Below, in pieces: positions 44,231 through 53,363 of a DNA stretch of 64,000 bases; the stretch's first letter is position 1; each line of letters starts with the position of its first letter. A program made the translations under genes and the position numbers. The DNA is from Thiomicrorhabdus sp. 6S3-12 (lineage in GTDB: Bacteria > Pseudomonadota > Gammaproteobacteria > Thiomicrospirales > Thiomicrospiraceae). The stretch covers positions 229,752 through 293,751 of the forward strand of contig NZ_JAGETW010000002.1 in NCBI RefSeq assembly GCF_017571475.1, given 5' to 3'. The notes beneath the pieces are model-generated. The model was not told where the DNA came from. It ran no database searches and worked only from the letters and a program-made list of their open reading frames with translations.

Positions 44231-45664
44231 TTGCTTCCCATGTTTGATTTTTTTTGCCAACGGCCGGCTAACAACACGCCGGTGCTGATATTCGTTTTAA
44301 CGGCGGCCTTCGCGTGCGGCTCGAATGCGCAGCAACCCGAACAAGACAGTTTGCAAGAAAACTTTCAACAGAGCGCTCAAAAAACCGCTGCTGACGGCGT
44401 TAAAGAAAAGGAACTTAAAGCCTACCGGTATAGTGACCGCGATCTGTGGGCCAGCCTGCCACAGACGGACTACGATTTCGCCGGCGAAGCGCTCACCCTG
44501 CGAAAAATCGACCAGCCCGAAGCGGACGGTTCACACCTGTTCCTGTTTATCGGTGAAACCGCCGTGCCGAATAACGGCGATGCCCTGGTCATGCAGCATC
44601 TGGCCGAAAAAAATCCGCATAGCGAAATCTGGTTTATCGATACGCCGGATGCGTTGTTTATCGAACGGGAACGCACCGGTATGCGCAATAACGCAGGCGA
44701 TTTCATGCTGCCGATTATGCAGCAGATCACGCAAACCTTCGCGTCGATTACCCTGATCACGATGGACATTGTCAGCGTCCCGGTTCTGCGCGGTTTGAAT
44801 CAATGGCAGTCACAAACCGATCAAGCCCACTTGAGCAAACTGTCGCAACTGATCCTGCTCTACCCCAGTCTGTACGTCAATACACCGGCTGCAGGACGAG
44901 AAAGAGAACTGTTTCCGATCGTAGAACGCAGCGCCTTACCGATCAGCGTTTTTCAGCCACAACTTGGCGCCCAGGCCAATTACATTGATGAATCGGTTAT
45001 AGCACTGCGTCGCGGCGGCAGTTTTGTTCAGCTGGAAAAAATCGCTGACGCGACCGACGGTATCTATAAATTTCAGGATATCCGTGCAATGGCGAAGATC
45101 TGCTCGGATATGATTGATCGCAGTGAAAAGAAAATGCGCCAACTCCGCCAGACAATTAATTATCAGGTTCTGCCGGTGGCACGATTCGACGCGAGCGACT
45201 CACCAAAAAGCGAAATCGTCTCCGGCCTGATTAAGCTGGACGGCACGGCCCAAATGCCCGATATCAAGCTGCATGATTTACAAGGCAATGCGATTGACGT
45301 TCTGGCTGAACACGCGGGAAAAGCGCTACTGATTAATTTCTGGGCAACCTGGTGTCCGCACTGTGTGGAAGAGATTCCGTCGATGAATCGTGCGCTGGCT
45401 CAACTGGATCAGGACCGCTTTGCCATGATCTCCATCTCCTATAAAGATACCGCCGAGATCATGCGTCAGTTCACCCGGGAAATACAGGTCGATTTTCCGA
45501 TTCTCATGGACTATGAAGGTCGTGTTTCCGCGCAATGGAAAGTATTCGCCTTTCCAAGCAGCTTCTTAGTCGACCGTCACGGAGTCATTCGCTACTCCAT
45601 AAACGCCGGTGCAATCTGGGACAGCCCCGATATGCTGGAAAAACTCAGGGAAATCAGTCAATAA
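44231..45664 (+). CDS. Secreted fusion: unknown N-terminal domain plus TlpA-like thioredoxin
   Basis: A 477-residue exported protein. After a hydrophobic signal (about 17-34), residues 80-290 form a domain I do not recognise; alternating strands and helices such as HLFLFIGETAVP and SEIWFIDTPDALF suggest an alpha/beta fold, but no GxSxG motif is seen. The C-terminal 150 residues are a TlpA/ResA-type thioredoxin: PDIKLHDLQGN, INFWATWCPHC (Cys375 and Cys378), and FPSSFLVDRHGVIRY. It probably acts as a periplasmic thiol reductant or oxidant. Start may be TTG 44231 or ATG 44240. Confidence 0.82.
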   Translation: MLPMFDFFCQRPANNTPVLIFVLTAAFACGSNAQQPEQDSLQENFQQSAQKTAADGVKEKELKAYRYSDRDLWASLPQTDYDFAGEALTLRKIDQPEADGSHLFLFIGETAVPNNGDALVMQHLAEKNPHSEIWFIDTPDALFIERERTGMRNNAGDFMLPIMQQITQTFASITLITMDIVSVPVLRGLNQWQSQTDQAHLSKLSQLILLYPSLYVNTPAAGRERELFPIVERSALPISVFQPQLGAQANYIDESVIALRRGGSFVQLEKIADATDGIYKFQDIRAMAKICSDMIDRSEKKMRQLRQTINYQVLPVARFDASDSPKSEIVSGLIKLDGTAQMPDIKLHDLQGNAIDVLAEHAGKALLINFWATWCPHCVEEIPSMNRALAQLDQDRFAMISISYKDTAEIMRQFTREIQVDFPILMDYEGRVSAQWKVFAFPSSFLVDRHGVIRYSINAGAIWDSPDMLEKLREISQ

Positions 45665-45670
45665 CGGAGA

Positions 45671-46666
45671 TCATGCCTGCTGAACGCCAAACGGAATAAC
45701 CGCCTCAATCTGCCGCTCACCCTGCTGCAGCATTAACAGCCGGTCAACGCCGAGCGCCACCCCGCAACAGTCGGGGAGCGATTTTTCCGTCAGCGTCTGC
45801 AACAGCTTTTCATCCAGCGGCACTGGCGGCAAGCCCAGCTGCGAGCGCTGAGCTAAACTCTCCTCGAAGCGCTGCCGATAAAGACCGGCATCGGCCAGTT
45901 CGTGATAACCGTTAGCCAACTCCATGGCATCGACAAAAACCTCAAAACGTTCGGCAACCTCCGGATTCTGCGGATCAATCAACGCCAGAGCAGCATCGCG
46001 GGCCGGAAAATCCTTGAGCACTGTAATGACGCCCTGACCGAGCTGCGGCTCAATGACTTCGGTCAGAATCAGCTGCTCCCAAAGCGGTTTATCATCTTCA
46101 TCGACGCCGACAATTTCCGGCACCTTGTTCAGTTGCAGGCAGGTCCGACACTGCTCGGCGTTGGCTCGAAAAATATCCTCGACCCCGGCAAATTCCGCAA
46201 ACGCCTGTCGGTAGCTTAACTGCTGCACACTGCGCGGCTTCGGAAGAAGCTGATTAATCAGTTCCAACACCTCGTCGATCAGTTCCTGTAGAGAAAAACC
46301 GACACGGTACCACTCCAGCATCGTAAACTCGATCTGGTGTCGCGGGCTCAAATCCCCGTCACGAAACACCTTGCCGAGATAGAAAATATCTCCGGACCCT
46401 TCGCACAACAAGCGTTTCATAGGATACTCCGGCGATGTATGCCAGAAATATTCCTGCCGCTCGCGTTCGCCCGGAACCTGCAGCCAGCTGCTGAGCGAAC
46501 GCAGATGCACATCCGGCGTCGCCCCCTGAGACAACATCGGTGTATCGACTTCGAGTACCTGACGCTGATAAAAAAACGCCCGCAGTCTTTGCAGAAACTG
46601 CGAGCGTTTTTCCAATTGAAGCCGACGATCCGAAGTTTTTGAAACTGTCGAAAAATCGTTCATCAT
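45671..46666 (-). CDS. epmA: EF-P lysine ligase EpmA (PoxA/GenX)
   Basis: A class II lysyl-tRNA synthetase paralogue without the anticodon-binding domain. It attaches (R)-beta-lysine to Lys34 of EF-P. Motif 2 region YFWHTSPEYPMKRLL and FRDGDLSPRHQIEFTMLEWY and motif 3 GVALGVDRLLML are visible in 331 residues. It starts directly after the efp stop codon (TAAATG), so enzyme and substrate are cotranscribed. Confidence 0.96.
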   Translation of the reverse strand: MMNDFSTVSKTSDRRLQLEKRSQFLQRLRAFFYQRQVLEVDTPMLSQGATPDVHLRSLSSWLQVPGERERQEYFWHTSPEYPMKRLLCEGSGDIFYLGKVFRDGDLSPRHQIEFTMLEWYRVGFSLQELIDEVLELINQLLPKPRSVQQLSYRQAFAEFAGVEDIFRANAEQCRTCLQLNKVPEIVGVDEDDKPLWEQLILTEVIEPQLGQGVITVLKDFPARDAALALIDPQNPEVAERFEVFVDAMELANGYHELADAGLYRQRFEESLAQRSQLGLPPVPLDEKLLQTLTEKSLPDCCGVALGVDRLLMLQQGERQIEAVIPFGVQQA

Positions 46667-47233
46667 TTATTTCGCACGAGAAACGTATTCGCCTTTTTCA
46701 GTGTTGACGATTACCTTTTCACCGATCTGTACAAATAGCGGAACCTGGACAACTGCACCGGTCGATAGAGTCGCCGGTTTACCGCCGGTTCCCGCCGTAT
46801 CGCCTTTCAGACCCGGATCGGTTTCAACAATTTCCAGCGTTACCTGCTTAGGCGGAATAACCGAAATAGGCTGACCGTTGAAGAGAGTAACCACACACAT
46901 ATCCTGTTCAATCAACCATTTGGCAACATCAGCCACGGCAGACTCAGGCGCCTGATACTGTTCGAAAGATTCCGCATCCATAAAGTGCCAGAATTCACCG
47001 TCGGTATACAGATACTGCAGTTCGGTATCCATAACGTCAGCCGCTTCAACCTTTTCACCCGACTTAAAGGTTTTTTCCAAAACGCGCCCGGTCATCAGGT
47101 TACGGTACTTAACGCGGTTAAACGCCTGACCTTTACCCGGCTGAACGATGGTATTATCAACGATGGTACAAGGCTGGCCGTCCATCAGGAATTTCAGACC
47201 GTTTTTAAATTCGTTTGTGCTTACTGTTGCCAT
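46667..47233 (-). CDS. efp: Translation elongation factor P
   Basis: Rescues ribosomes stalled at polyproline. The 188 residues have the modification loop VQPGKGQAF with Lys34, the site of beta-lysylation. Domains II and III are of normal length, and GEYVSRA is the typical C-terminus. Clients in the window would include the mshK-like protein with its run of seven prolines. Divergent from epmB. Confidence 0.97.
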   Translation of the reverse strand: MATVSTNEFKNGLKFLMDGQPCTIVDNTIVQPGKGQAFNRVKYRNLMTGRVLEKTFKSGEKVEAADVMDTELQYLYTDGEFWHFMDAESFEQYQAPESAVADVAKWLIEQDMCVVTLFNGQPISVIPPKQVTLEIVETDPGLKGDTAGTGGKPATLSTGAVVQVPLFVQIGEKVIVNTEKGEYVSRAK

Positions 47234-47324
47234 AATTTTTTCCAGAAGTATTTGCAGATCTGGACAAACGGGTTTTCCGAATGACCATGATCCTATAATA
47301 AAATTTTGGTCGCATTTTACCGCA

Positions 47325-47344
47325 AAACCGCTTCGGTTTAAAAT
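47325..47344 (+). promoter_or_regulatory. Palindrome and -10 box before epmB
   Basis: AAACCG (47325-47330), CTT, CGGTTT (47334-47339) is a perfect 6-base inverted repeat that runs into TAAAAT (47339-47344), a plausible -10 box. TTTACC lies 17 bases upstream. The palindrome would sit within the spacer of this promoter. Confidence 0.45.
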
Positions 47345-47379
47345 AGTCCGATTTTATTCACTTGCTATCGAGCCCATTT

Positions 47380-48333
47380 ATGCGCAAACCGTCCGCCACA
47401 GCCCAATCTCTTATTACCGATCTAGGTCTTCAGGACGCTTTGCAACAGGAACTGACCGAAAGCGCGTTTGCCTTCAAAGCGCCGCGCCACTTCATAGCGC
47501 AGATCAAAACTGCGGATGCCGAGGACCCACTACTTAAACAGGTTCTGCCGCTTCAAGCCGAAAATCACTCACCGGAGGGATACCAGACCGATCCGGTCGG
47601 CGATCACCTTAAAAACCCGCAACCGTCGCTGATTCATAAATACCACGGTCGTGTGCTGCTGATTGCCAGCCCGAAATGCGATATTCATTGCCGTTACTGT
47701 TTCCGCCGCCATTTCCCGTACGAGAATCACGCCAATCAGCGCCATTGGCAAAAAGCATTGGAAACCATAAGCGCTGATCCAACACTGCATGAAGTGATTC
47801 TCAGCGGTGGCGATCCGATGAGTTTAAGCGAAAACGCCCTGTTAAAACTGTGCCGACAAATCGAAGCGATCGAGCAGATTAGCACCCTGCGAGTCCATAG
47901 CAGAACACCGGTAGTCGCCCCGGATAAAGCGGCGCAAAACCAGTGGCTGGCATGGACGCGGGAAACCCGCCTGAATGTCGTAATGGTTGTGCACAGCAAC
48001 CACGCCAATGAACTCAGCGAGGAGACTGCCGAACTGTTCCGCTCTTACCGTGAGGCGGGTATGACATTACTGAATCAGAGCGTGCTGCTCAAAGGCGTCA
48101 ACGACTCAATCGAGGTTCTGGAAGCGCTGAGTCATAAGCTTTTTGCTCAAGGCATCCTACCCTACTATCTGCATCAACTGGATAAGGTGAACGGTGCCAG
48201 CCATTTCGAAGTTGAAGATCGGCTGGCGTTAAATCTTCACGAGCAGTTGCGACAGAGGCTACCTGGCTATCTGGTTCCGAAACTGGTGAGGGAAATCGCC
48301 GGCGAGCCCTATAAAACGCCTTTGACGCCTTGA
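47380..48333 (+). CDS. epmB: Lysine 2,3-aminomutase EpmB for EF-P modification
   Basis: A radical-SAM, PLP-dependent enzyme that makes (R)-beta-lysine for EpmA. The iron-sulfur motif is CDIHCRYCFRRHFPY (CxxxCxxC). LSGGDPMSL and the late YYLHQLDKVNGA are family signatures, and it lacks the long oligomerisation regions of clostridial aminomutases. ATG 47380 gives 317 residues; a TTG six codons upstream (47362) is the alternative. Neither has a strong ribosome binding site. It is divergent from efp-epmA, completing the modification set apart from EpmC. Confidence 0.95.
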   Translation: MRKPSATAQSLITDLGLQDALQQELTESAFAFKAPRHFIAQIKTADAEDPLLKQVLPLQAENHSPEGYQTDPVGDHLKNPQPSLIHKYHGRVLLIASPKCDIHCRYCFRRHFPYENHANQRHWQKALETISADPTLHEVILSGGDPMSLSENALLKLCRQIEAIEQISTLRVHSRTPVVAPDKAAQNQWLAWTRETRLNVVMVVHSNHANELSEETAELFRSYREAGMTLLNQSVLLKGVNDSIEVLEALSHKLFAQGILPYYLHQLDKVNGASHFEVEDRLALNLHEQLRQRLPGYLVPKLVREIAGEPYKTPLTP

Positions 48334-48360
48334 ACCTCCTTCACCGCCTGACCTAAGGCG

Positions 48361-49878
48361 TTATTCGCCCAATTGATACTTCTCTTTAAAGCCGCAATGC
48401 CCCTTCGGTAACCATTCCGGCGGCAGGTAATAATTCCGGTACACCGTTTCGAGGATTTTTTCCCGGTAGAGGCGATAGTTGAAGTCTTCTCCGATAAAGA
48501 GCATATAGGTCTGTCCGGCAACTTTGCGCAAAGGTTTAAGCCGGTAGTTTTTGAAATAAGGCGTTACCAATTGCAGATCCGAACTTTTGACCAGCAGGAT
48601 TCGCATCTGGCTGCCAGCGAAATCGGCGAAATTGATCCGCTTATCGTCTTCACGACCAAACTTCGAAGTACTGGCAAAGACATGCAGATCGCTACGGCGG
48701 CAATGCTGACTCAGCGTCGCCTGAGAACTGTATCCGAGGGTAAACAGTGTATCGGCAGGAAGTTGCTCGCAGAGCGCCTGTGGCTCAAGATACAACGGCG
48801 CACGCAACTTGGCCGTTCCCTTTAAAAAGTCCATCGCATTGGCAAGTAACAACAGCAAGGTTACAGCGGCCAAAACCGATAGCAGCGCATTAAACCAGAA
48901 TAGTCTGATCTGCTGGCGCTCATCCAGCACAGCATAGGAGGCGTACAACCAAACCACCGAGATCAGCGGCCAATGCAGACCCACCTGATTACTGAGACTG
49001 ACAACCAGCAGAACCAATAACAACGGCAGGCTGGAATACCACAGCAATACCGGAAGCCGTCCCAATTCACGTCTCTGACGATACAGATAATAGAGACCCA
49101 GGGGGGAAAGCATCAACACCAGCATCAGTAGGTAAGACAGCAGATACACCCACCCCAGAGTACTGTCCTGAGTTCGGGAGAAAAAGTTGAACAAAATATT
49201 GTTCCAGCAGTGCTGGTAGTTAAACCACAGATTTTGAGCAATAAAAAGCACAACGATAACGATCATCAACGTAATTAAACGCCAATTGACCGGAGCATGA
49301 CCTAAGGGTTTGCGCCGCGTGAAAGACAGCACATATAAAAGCAGCCCGAACAGCAGAAAAACCGCAAAATACTTGGAAAGAAAAGCCATCCCGAGCATCA
49401 CACCGGCCAATACGGCAAAAAGCGTCGAATCGTCTTTCAGCGCACGCGAAAACCAGTAAAACCCGAGAGCAGCAAAAAAAACCAGAACGGTGTCGTTGGC
49501 GGTCAGGACAAACATCAATGAAACCGGAGAAACCCAGAAGATCATCGCCGCCCAAAACGCCTTATCCCGTGCGACTTCGGCAAACATACATAACCATTGA
49601 TAGAGCAGGTAGGCCACCACAAGCGAGGTCGCAAAAGCAAAACTGCGATACCAGGCCAGATTTTCGGACAGTAGACTCATTAAGCCGAGAATCCACCCCA
49701 CGGCGGGAGGATGATCGTAATATCCGGAAGCCAGCTGCTGCCCCCAGACAATAAAATAGGCTTCATCGCCGGTTAGAGGAAGCTGCCATAAAAGCACCAG
49801 CTTTAAGGCGGTGAATAGCATCAGCGCAGACAGTTGCGCCACGGATAGGGAAGGCAAAGCGTATTTCAAATTCAACAA
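48361..49878 (-). CDS. ArnT/PMT-like membrane glycosyltransferase (GT-C fold)
   Basis: A 505-residue inner-membrane protein with about ten hydrophobic segments. The first periplasmic loop has GDEAYFIVWGQQLASGYYDHPP, where the Asp-Glu pair is the catalytic signature of lipid-phosphate-linked GT-C enzymes (ArnT, PMT). A soluble C-terminal domain follows. It could add a sugar to lipid A, a glycan or protein; the substrate is unknown. The start is uncertain: TTG at 49878 or 49875, or a GTG further in. Confidence 0.82.
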   Translation of the reverse strand: MLNLKYALPSLSVAQLSALMLFTALKLVLLWQLPLTGDEAYFIVWGQQLASGYYDHPPAVGWILGLMSLLSENLAWYRSFAFATSLVVAYLLYQWLCMFAEVARDKAFWAAMIFWVSPVSLMFVLTANDTVLVFFAALGFYWFSRALKDDSTLFAVLAGVMLGMAFLSKYFAVFLLFGLLLYVLSFTRRKPLGHAPVNWRLITLMIVIVVLFIAQNLWFNYQHCWNNILFNFFSRTQDSTLGWVYLLSYLLMLVLMLSPLGLYYLYRQRRELGRLPVLLWYSSLPLLLVLLVVSLSNQVGLHWPLISVVWLYASYAVLDERQQIRLFWFNALLSVLAAVTLLLLLANAMDFLKGTAKLRAPLYLEPQALCEQLPADTLFTLGYSSQATLSQHCRRSDLHVFASTSKFGREDDKRINFADFAGSQMRILLVKSSDLQLVTPYFKNYRLKPLRKVAGQTYMLFIGEDFNYRLYREKILETVYRNYYLPPEWLPKGHCGFKEKYQLGE

Positions 49879-49884
49879 ACCGGA

Positions 49885-50520
49885 TTATTCTCTTGAGTGT
49901 CGCTTATGAAACACCGACTTCTGAAAACAGTCAAATGCTTCGTTTAGCTCGGTGTAAATGCAACCATCCTCCTGCAACTGAGCGAGCAGTTCACCGACCG
50001 CTTCAAGCGTAGACAGACTGTCGCTGTTTTTCTGTTTGCGGATGAAATACTGAGAAGCCTTGCGCGGTTCAACGCTAATCCGCGGCAGACTTTGCAGCTG
50101 CGGGTTTAACATAAGCATCTTATAGGTTTTCCGCCAGGTTCCGTCAAGCACCAGTATCTGACTGTCTTGCAGATTTGGCCGCAAAGACTCAACTGTGACA
50201 AGCGGCAAGGTTGGCGAATCGTCTTCGGTTTTCGGATATAAAAGGTAAGTGTGCTTGCCATTTACCAACCAGCGATTCAGTTCCATCGCGCTATCTTGCA
50301 ACACCAGTGCACAAATCTGAGCGTCTGAAACCGTCTCGCCCTTCCAGAGTTGAACCCGATTCAGACATTTAACCAGTAAAGGAACGGTTGATTTGGCCTG
50401 TTTGGCTTCATCGGGATGTTGCAAAATACCGATTTCGATCCGGTTAGCGACCGCTCTGCTACAATGGCACCAGCAGGCATTGACAGGCCTTACGCAGCCT
50501 TGGCAAATTGTTCGTGCCAT
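49885..50520 (-). CDS. DTW-domain tRNA-uridine aminocarboxypropyltransferase
   Basis: A 211-residue DTW-family protein, known to attach the acp group to U47 of tRNA in Escherichia coli (TapT/TuaA). The N-terminal zinc-binding cysteines CQGCVRPVNACWC and the DGTWRKTYKML motif are both present. Ends 7 bases before the first start of the glycosyltransferase gene. Divergent from the GNAT gene. Confidence 0.88.
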   Translation of the reverse strand: MARTICQGCVRPVNACWCHCSRAVANRIEIGILQHPDEAKQAKSTVPLLVKCLNRVQLWKGETVSDAQICALVLQDSAMELNRWLVNGKHTYLLYPKTEDDSPTLPLVTVESLRPNLQDSQILVLDGTWRKTYKMLMLNPQLQSLPRISVEPRKASQYFIRKQKNSDSLSTLEAVGELLAQLQEDGCIYTELNEAFDCFQKSVFHKRHSRE

Positions 50521-50588
50521 TTTTCGTTCGACTCACTCAAGCGGCAAAATACATTGTGACCATTTTAGCAAACTGCGCATTTGTGGAT

Positions 50589-51038
50589 ATGTCAAAACAA
50601 CCTCTCGACAGTGCCCTGATCTATAAACTCAAACACTTCCTGAAACAGGCTCAGCAAAAAAACTGGCAACAGAGCGATCAGGTTTTTCTCGTTGTGCATC
50701 AAAACAGCGTTATCGGCTATGCACGCATAGTCCCTCAGGAGAACGGCGCTTTTTGGCTGCGCGGACTCTATGTCGATCCGCAATGGCGTAAACAGGGAGT
50801 CGCTAGCGCACTGATCCGCAACGCCGAAAATGCTTTAGCGGCAACCGAAAGTGGACAGGTTATCTGTTTTGCACTGGCGCATTTAGAACACTTTTACCGA
50901 CGACTCGGCTATCAGCCACTTGACGAATCGCAACTGCAGAACATCGATCCGCACCTGCATACACGTTTTCGCCAAGCGCAGGAAAGCGGAAAAAGCTGGC
51001 TGCTACTGCACAAAGCTTTACACCAAGTCTGTCGTTAA
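50589..51038 (+). CDS. GNAT-family N-acetyltransferase
   Basis: A 149-residue acetyltransferase. Motif A, the acetyl-CoA site, is LYVDPQWRKQGVASALI (Q/RxxGxA), and FYRRLGYQPL is motif B. The substrate is unknown. I chose ATG 50589; an extension to 50508 would run into the divergent tRNA-modification gene. Its stop overlaps that of rmuC by two bases (convergent). Confidence 0.87.
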   Translation: MSKQPLDSALIYKLKHFLKQAQQKNWQQSDQVFLVVHQNSVIGYARIVPQENGAFWLRGLYVDPQWRKQGVASALIRNAENALAATESGQVICFALAHLEHFYRRLGYQPLDESQLQNIDPHLHTRFRQAQESGKSWLLLHKALHQVCR

Positions 51039-52492
51039 TCCGGGTCCTGTAAAAGCGGCGCACCATGCGCTTCTTGCAACAAATGTTCCGGGATCTCTTT
51101 CTTGGTCTTACCGGCTAACTCCTTAAGCATTTCTGCCTGGCGCACCAGATTACCGTTGCCTTCCATCATGCGCGTTTTGGCCTGATGATAACTGTTATTG
51201 ACCGCATCCAGCTGCTTGCCGACCTTTTCAAAAGATTCGACGAAACCGACAAACTTATCATGCACTTCGGCGGCACGTTTGATCAGTTTGACGGTGTTCT
51301 CACTCTGTCGTTCATAACGCCAAAGCTGTTCTATGGTTTTTAAGGTTGTGAAGAGCGTCGTCGGAGTCACCACGGCCACCCGTTTATCGAAGGCTTCCTC
51401 GAAAATCCTCGGCTCGGCTTCAATAGCCATCAGATATGCCCCTTCAACCGGTATAAACATCAATACAAAATCCGGAGCGTTTAACAGTTCCAGGTGGTCG
51501 TAGCGTTTACTCGCCAGTGCATCGATATGCTTGCGCAGGCTCTGCAAATGGGATTTCAGGGCAATCTGCTGATGCTGGGCGTTATCGCTGTTGAGCGCCT
51601 GCTCATAGTGTTTCAACGATACTTTGGAGTCGATAATAATGTGCTTATTGCCGGGCAGGTTTAGAATGACATCCGGTCTCAAGCGGCTACCGTCCTGCTG
51701 AGAAAAACTTTTTTCCCGCTCAAACTCTTCTCCTTCTCTAAGCCCCGAACGCTCAAGTAACCGCTCGAGAACCAGTTCCCCCCAATTCCCCTGCGTTTTA
51801 CTGTCGCCTTTCAGTGCTTGAGTCAGGTTTTTAGTCTCCTCAGTCATTTGCGAATTGAGTTCCTGCAGTTGTTTAAGCTGCTGCTGAAGACTGGCCCGTC
51901 CTTCCAGGCTCTCTTTATGCGTGGTCTCAACCCTTTGTTTAAAGCTCTCTAGAGTCGTTTGCATCGGCTGGAGAATTGCCCCCAGGGATTCCTTATTCAA
52001 GCGGGAAAATTCTTGTTGTTTAGTCTCGAAAATATGGTTAGCCAGGTTCTTAAACTCGTTTTCCAGCTGTTGCTTAGCTTCCCGCTGAAACAACAGTTTT
52101 TCCTCGGCATTTTTCTGCTGAAGCTCCAAAGAGGTCTCAAGCGTGGCTACTCTGGCCTGTTCCTGGGCCAGTACCTGATTCAAGGCCTCAAGCTTCCGTT
52201 CTTTATCTTTCAGCGTTTCCTGTGCCGCCTGCAATTGCTGTTCAATCTGGCCGAATTGTCCCTGTATCGCATTCAGCTGCCGCAGCTGCTGTTCCAGTTC
52301 TTGCTGATCCTGTAGCCATTTTTGCTGACTCTGGCGCAGAGTTTCCAGCTCATATAATGACGGCTGCACTTCCTGGCGATAGTTGTCCAACGCCTCAATA
52401 CGATGACGCTGCTGAACAAATAAATACCCCAGAATTAAAATGAAAAAGCCCGCAACAGTCAGTGCGGGCCAAAAGAGTTCGCTGATATTCAT
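51035..52492 (-). CDS. rmuC: DNA recombination protein RmuC
   Basis: A 485-residue protein with an N-terminal membrane helix (about 8-27), a long coiled coil (about 30-190) and the RmuC nuclease-like domain: GNWGELVLERLLERSGLREG, RLRPDVILNLPGNKHIIIDSKVSLKHYE and FIPVEGAYLMAIE. It limits inversions at short inverted repeats. ATG 52492 lies 2 bases after the stop of the mshK-like gene, so it appears to be the last gene of the pilus operon. Confidence 0.95.
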   Translation of the reverse strand: MNISELFWPALTVAGFFILILGYLFVQQRHRIEALDNYRQEVQPSLYELETLRQSQQKWLQDQQELEQQLRQLNAIQGQFGQIEQQLQAAQETLKDKERKLEALNQVLAQEQARVATLETSLELQQKNAEEKLLFQREAKQQLENEFKNLANHIFETKQQEFSRLNKESLGAILQPMQTTLESFKQRVETTHKESLEGRASLQQQLKQLQELNSQMTEETKNLTQALKGDSKTQGNWGELVLERLLERSGLREGEEFEREKSFSQQDGSRLRPDVILNLPGNKHIIIDSKVSLKHYEQALNSDNAQHQQIALKSHLQSLRKHIDALASKRYDHLELLNAPDFVLMFIPVEGAYLMAIEAEPRIFEEAFDKRVAVVTPTTLFTTLKTIEQLWRYERQSENTVKLIKRAAEVHDKFVGFVESFEKVGKQLDAVNNSYHQAKTRMMEGNGNLVRQAEMLKELAGKTKKEIPEHLLQEAHGAPLLQDPD

Positions 52493-52494
52493 AT

Positions 52495-53280
52495 CTATTG
52501 AGAATTCGGTTTCGTTGCTGTCGGTTGTGAAGTAAGAATTTTAACCTGTTCCAGCGTGTCTTTCGCAACCCTTTCTTTGGTTTTCGGCAGCGCTTTACCT
52601 TTCGCTTTTTCTTTCTGAACCAGCTGATAGGTCGGAATGACTTTCGGTTTTCTTGGCAACAGTGTGCTTCCTACCGGAACGACCTGCTCTTTCCCCAAGA
52701 TATCGAATGCGACGCCTTTCTCTGTCGTATGTTCTTTATTGATTGAAATATGCTTGGAGTAGGTACGGTTATATTTACCGTTCACGCGGGCTAAAGAGTC
52801 TCCGTTCGGTTTAATGACCAAAGCGGAAACGGCAAGCTTGTATGGCAGATAGATACGTTTTTTCTTTGCTTTTCCGGTACCTGTTCCTTTACCCGGAGGC
52901 GGTGGTGGAGGAATTTTTTCCACATCCTGAGCCTCAGGAGGATTGATATAGGCCGCTCTTTGTCGGTCGATTTTTTCTCGGGTCGGTTTATCCAGAAGAA
53001 TCGTCTGAAGATTCAGAGGTTTATTCAGAACATCGTTTCCGGCCCCGGATATTTGCGGTTTTTTCTGCTCTGGTGCCGCTTTCTGCGTTTCCGCCTGATC
53101 CGTTGGCGTTTCGGTTCGAACCTTCAGCTTACCGTCCTGCCCTCTTTCCAGCACAATCACATCGGCACTTTGAGGCACATTCTGCGGTACATTTTGTACC
53201 GGAGCCGGATCGGCCGCCGTCCCCATGATCGGTACAAGCGATGCGACCAGCAATGTTGCACAACTCGTTAAAAATTTCAT
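52495..53280 (-). CDS. Secreted proline-rich protein, MshK-like by position
   Basis: A 261-residue exported protein with a signal peptide ending MGTAA. Low-complexity Pro/Gln/Thr sequence and a run of seven prolines (PPPPPPP-type) around 125 precede KAKKKRIYLPYK. A small folded part then follows: LAVSALVIKPNGDSLARVNGKY and GKEQVVPVGSTLLPRK. The 'make-and-keep' pattern (VNGKY plus VGS.L) and its place after mshJ resemble MshK/PilP, the periplasmic link to the secretin, but the similarity is weak. ATG 53280 has AAAGGGG upstream. Confidence 0.55.
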   Translation of the reverse strand: MKFLTSCATLLVASLVPIMGTAADPAPVQNVPQNVPQSADVIVLERGQDGKLKVRTETPTDQAETQKAAPEQKKPQISGAGNDVLNKPLNLQTILLDKPTREKIDRQRAAYINPPEAQDVEKIPPPPPPGKGTGTGKAKKKRIYLPYKLAVSALVIKPNGDSLARVNGKYNRTYSKHISINKEHTTEKGVAFDILGKEQVVPVGSTLLPRKPKVIPTYQLVQKEKAKGKALPKTKERVAKDTLEQVKILTSQPTATKPNSQ

Positions 53281-53363
53281 ACAGAACCCCTTTTTATTTA
53301 TCTACTCTCAGGCTTCCGGCAGACATCTTCTATGTCTCGCTCACAAGCAGCCTTAGGTTCAAA

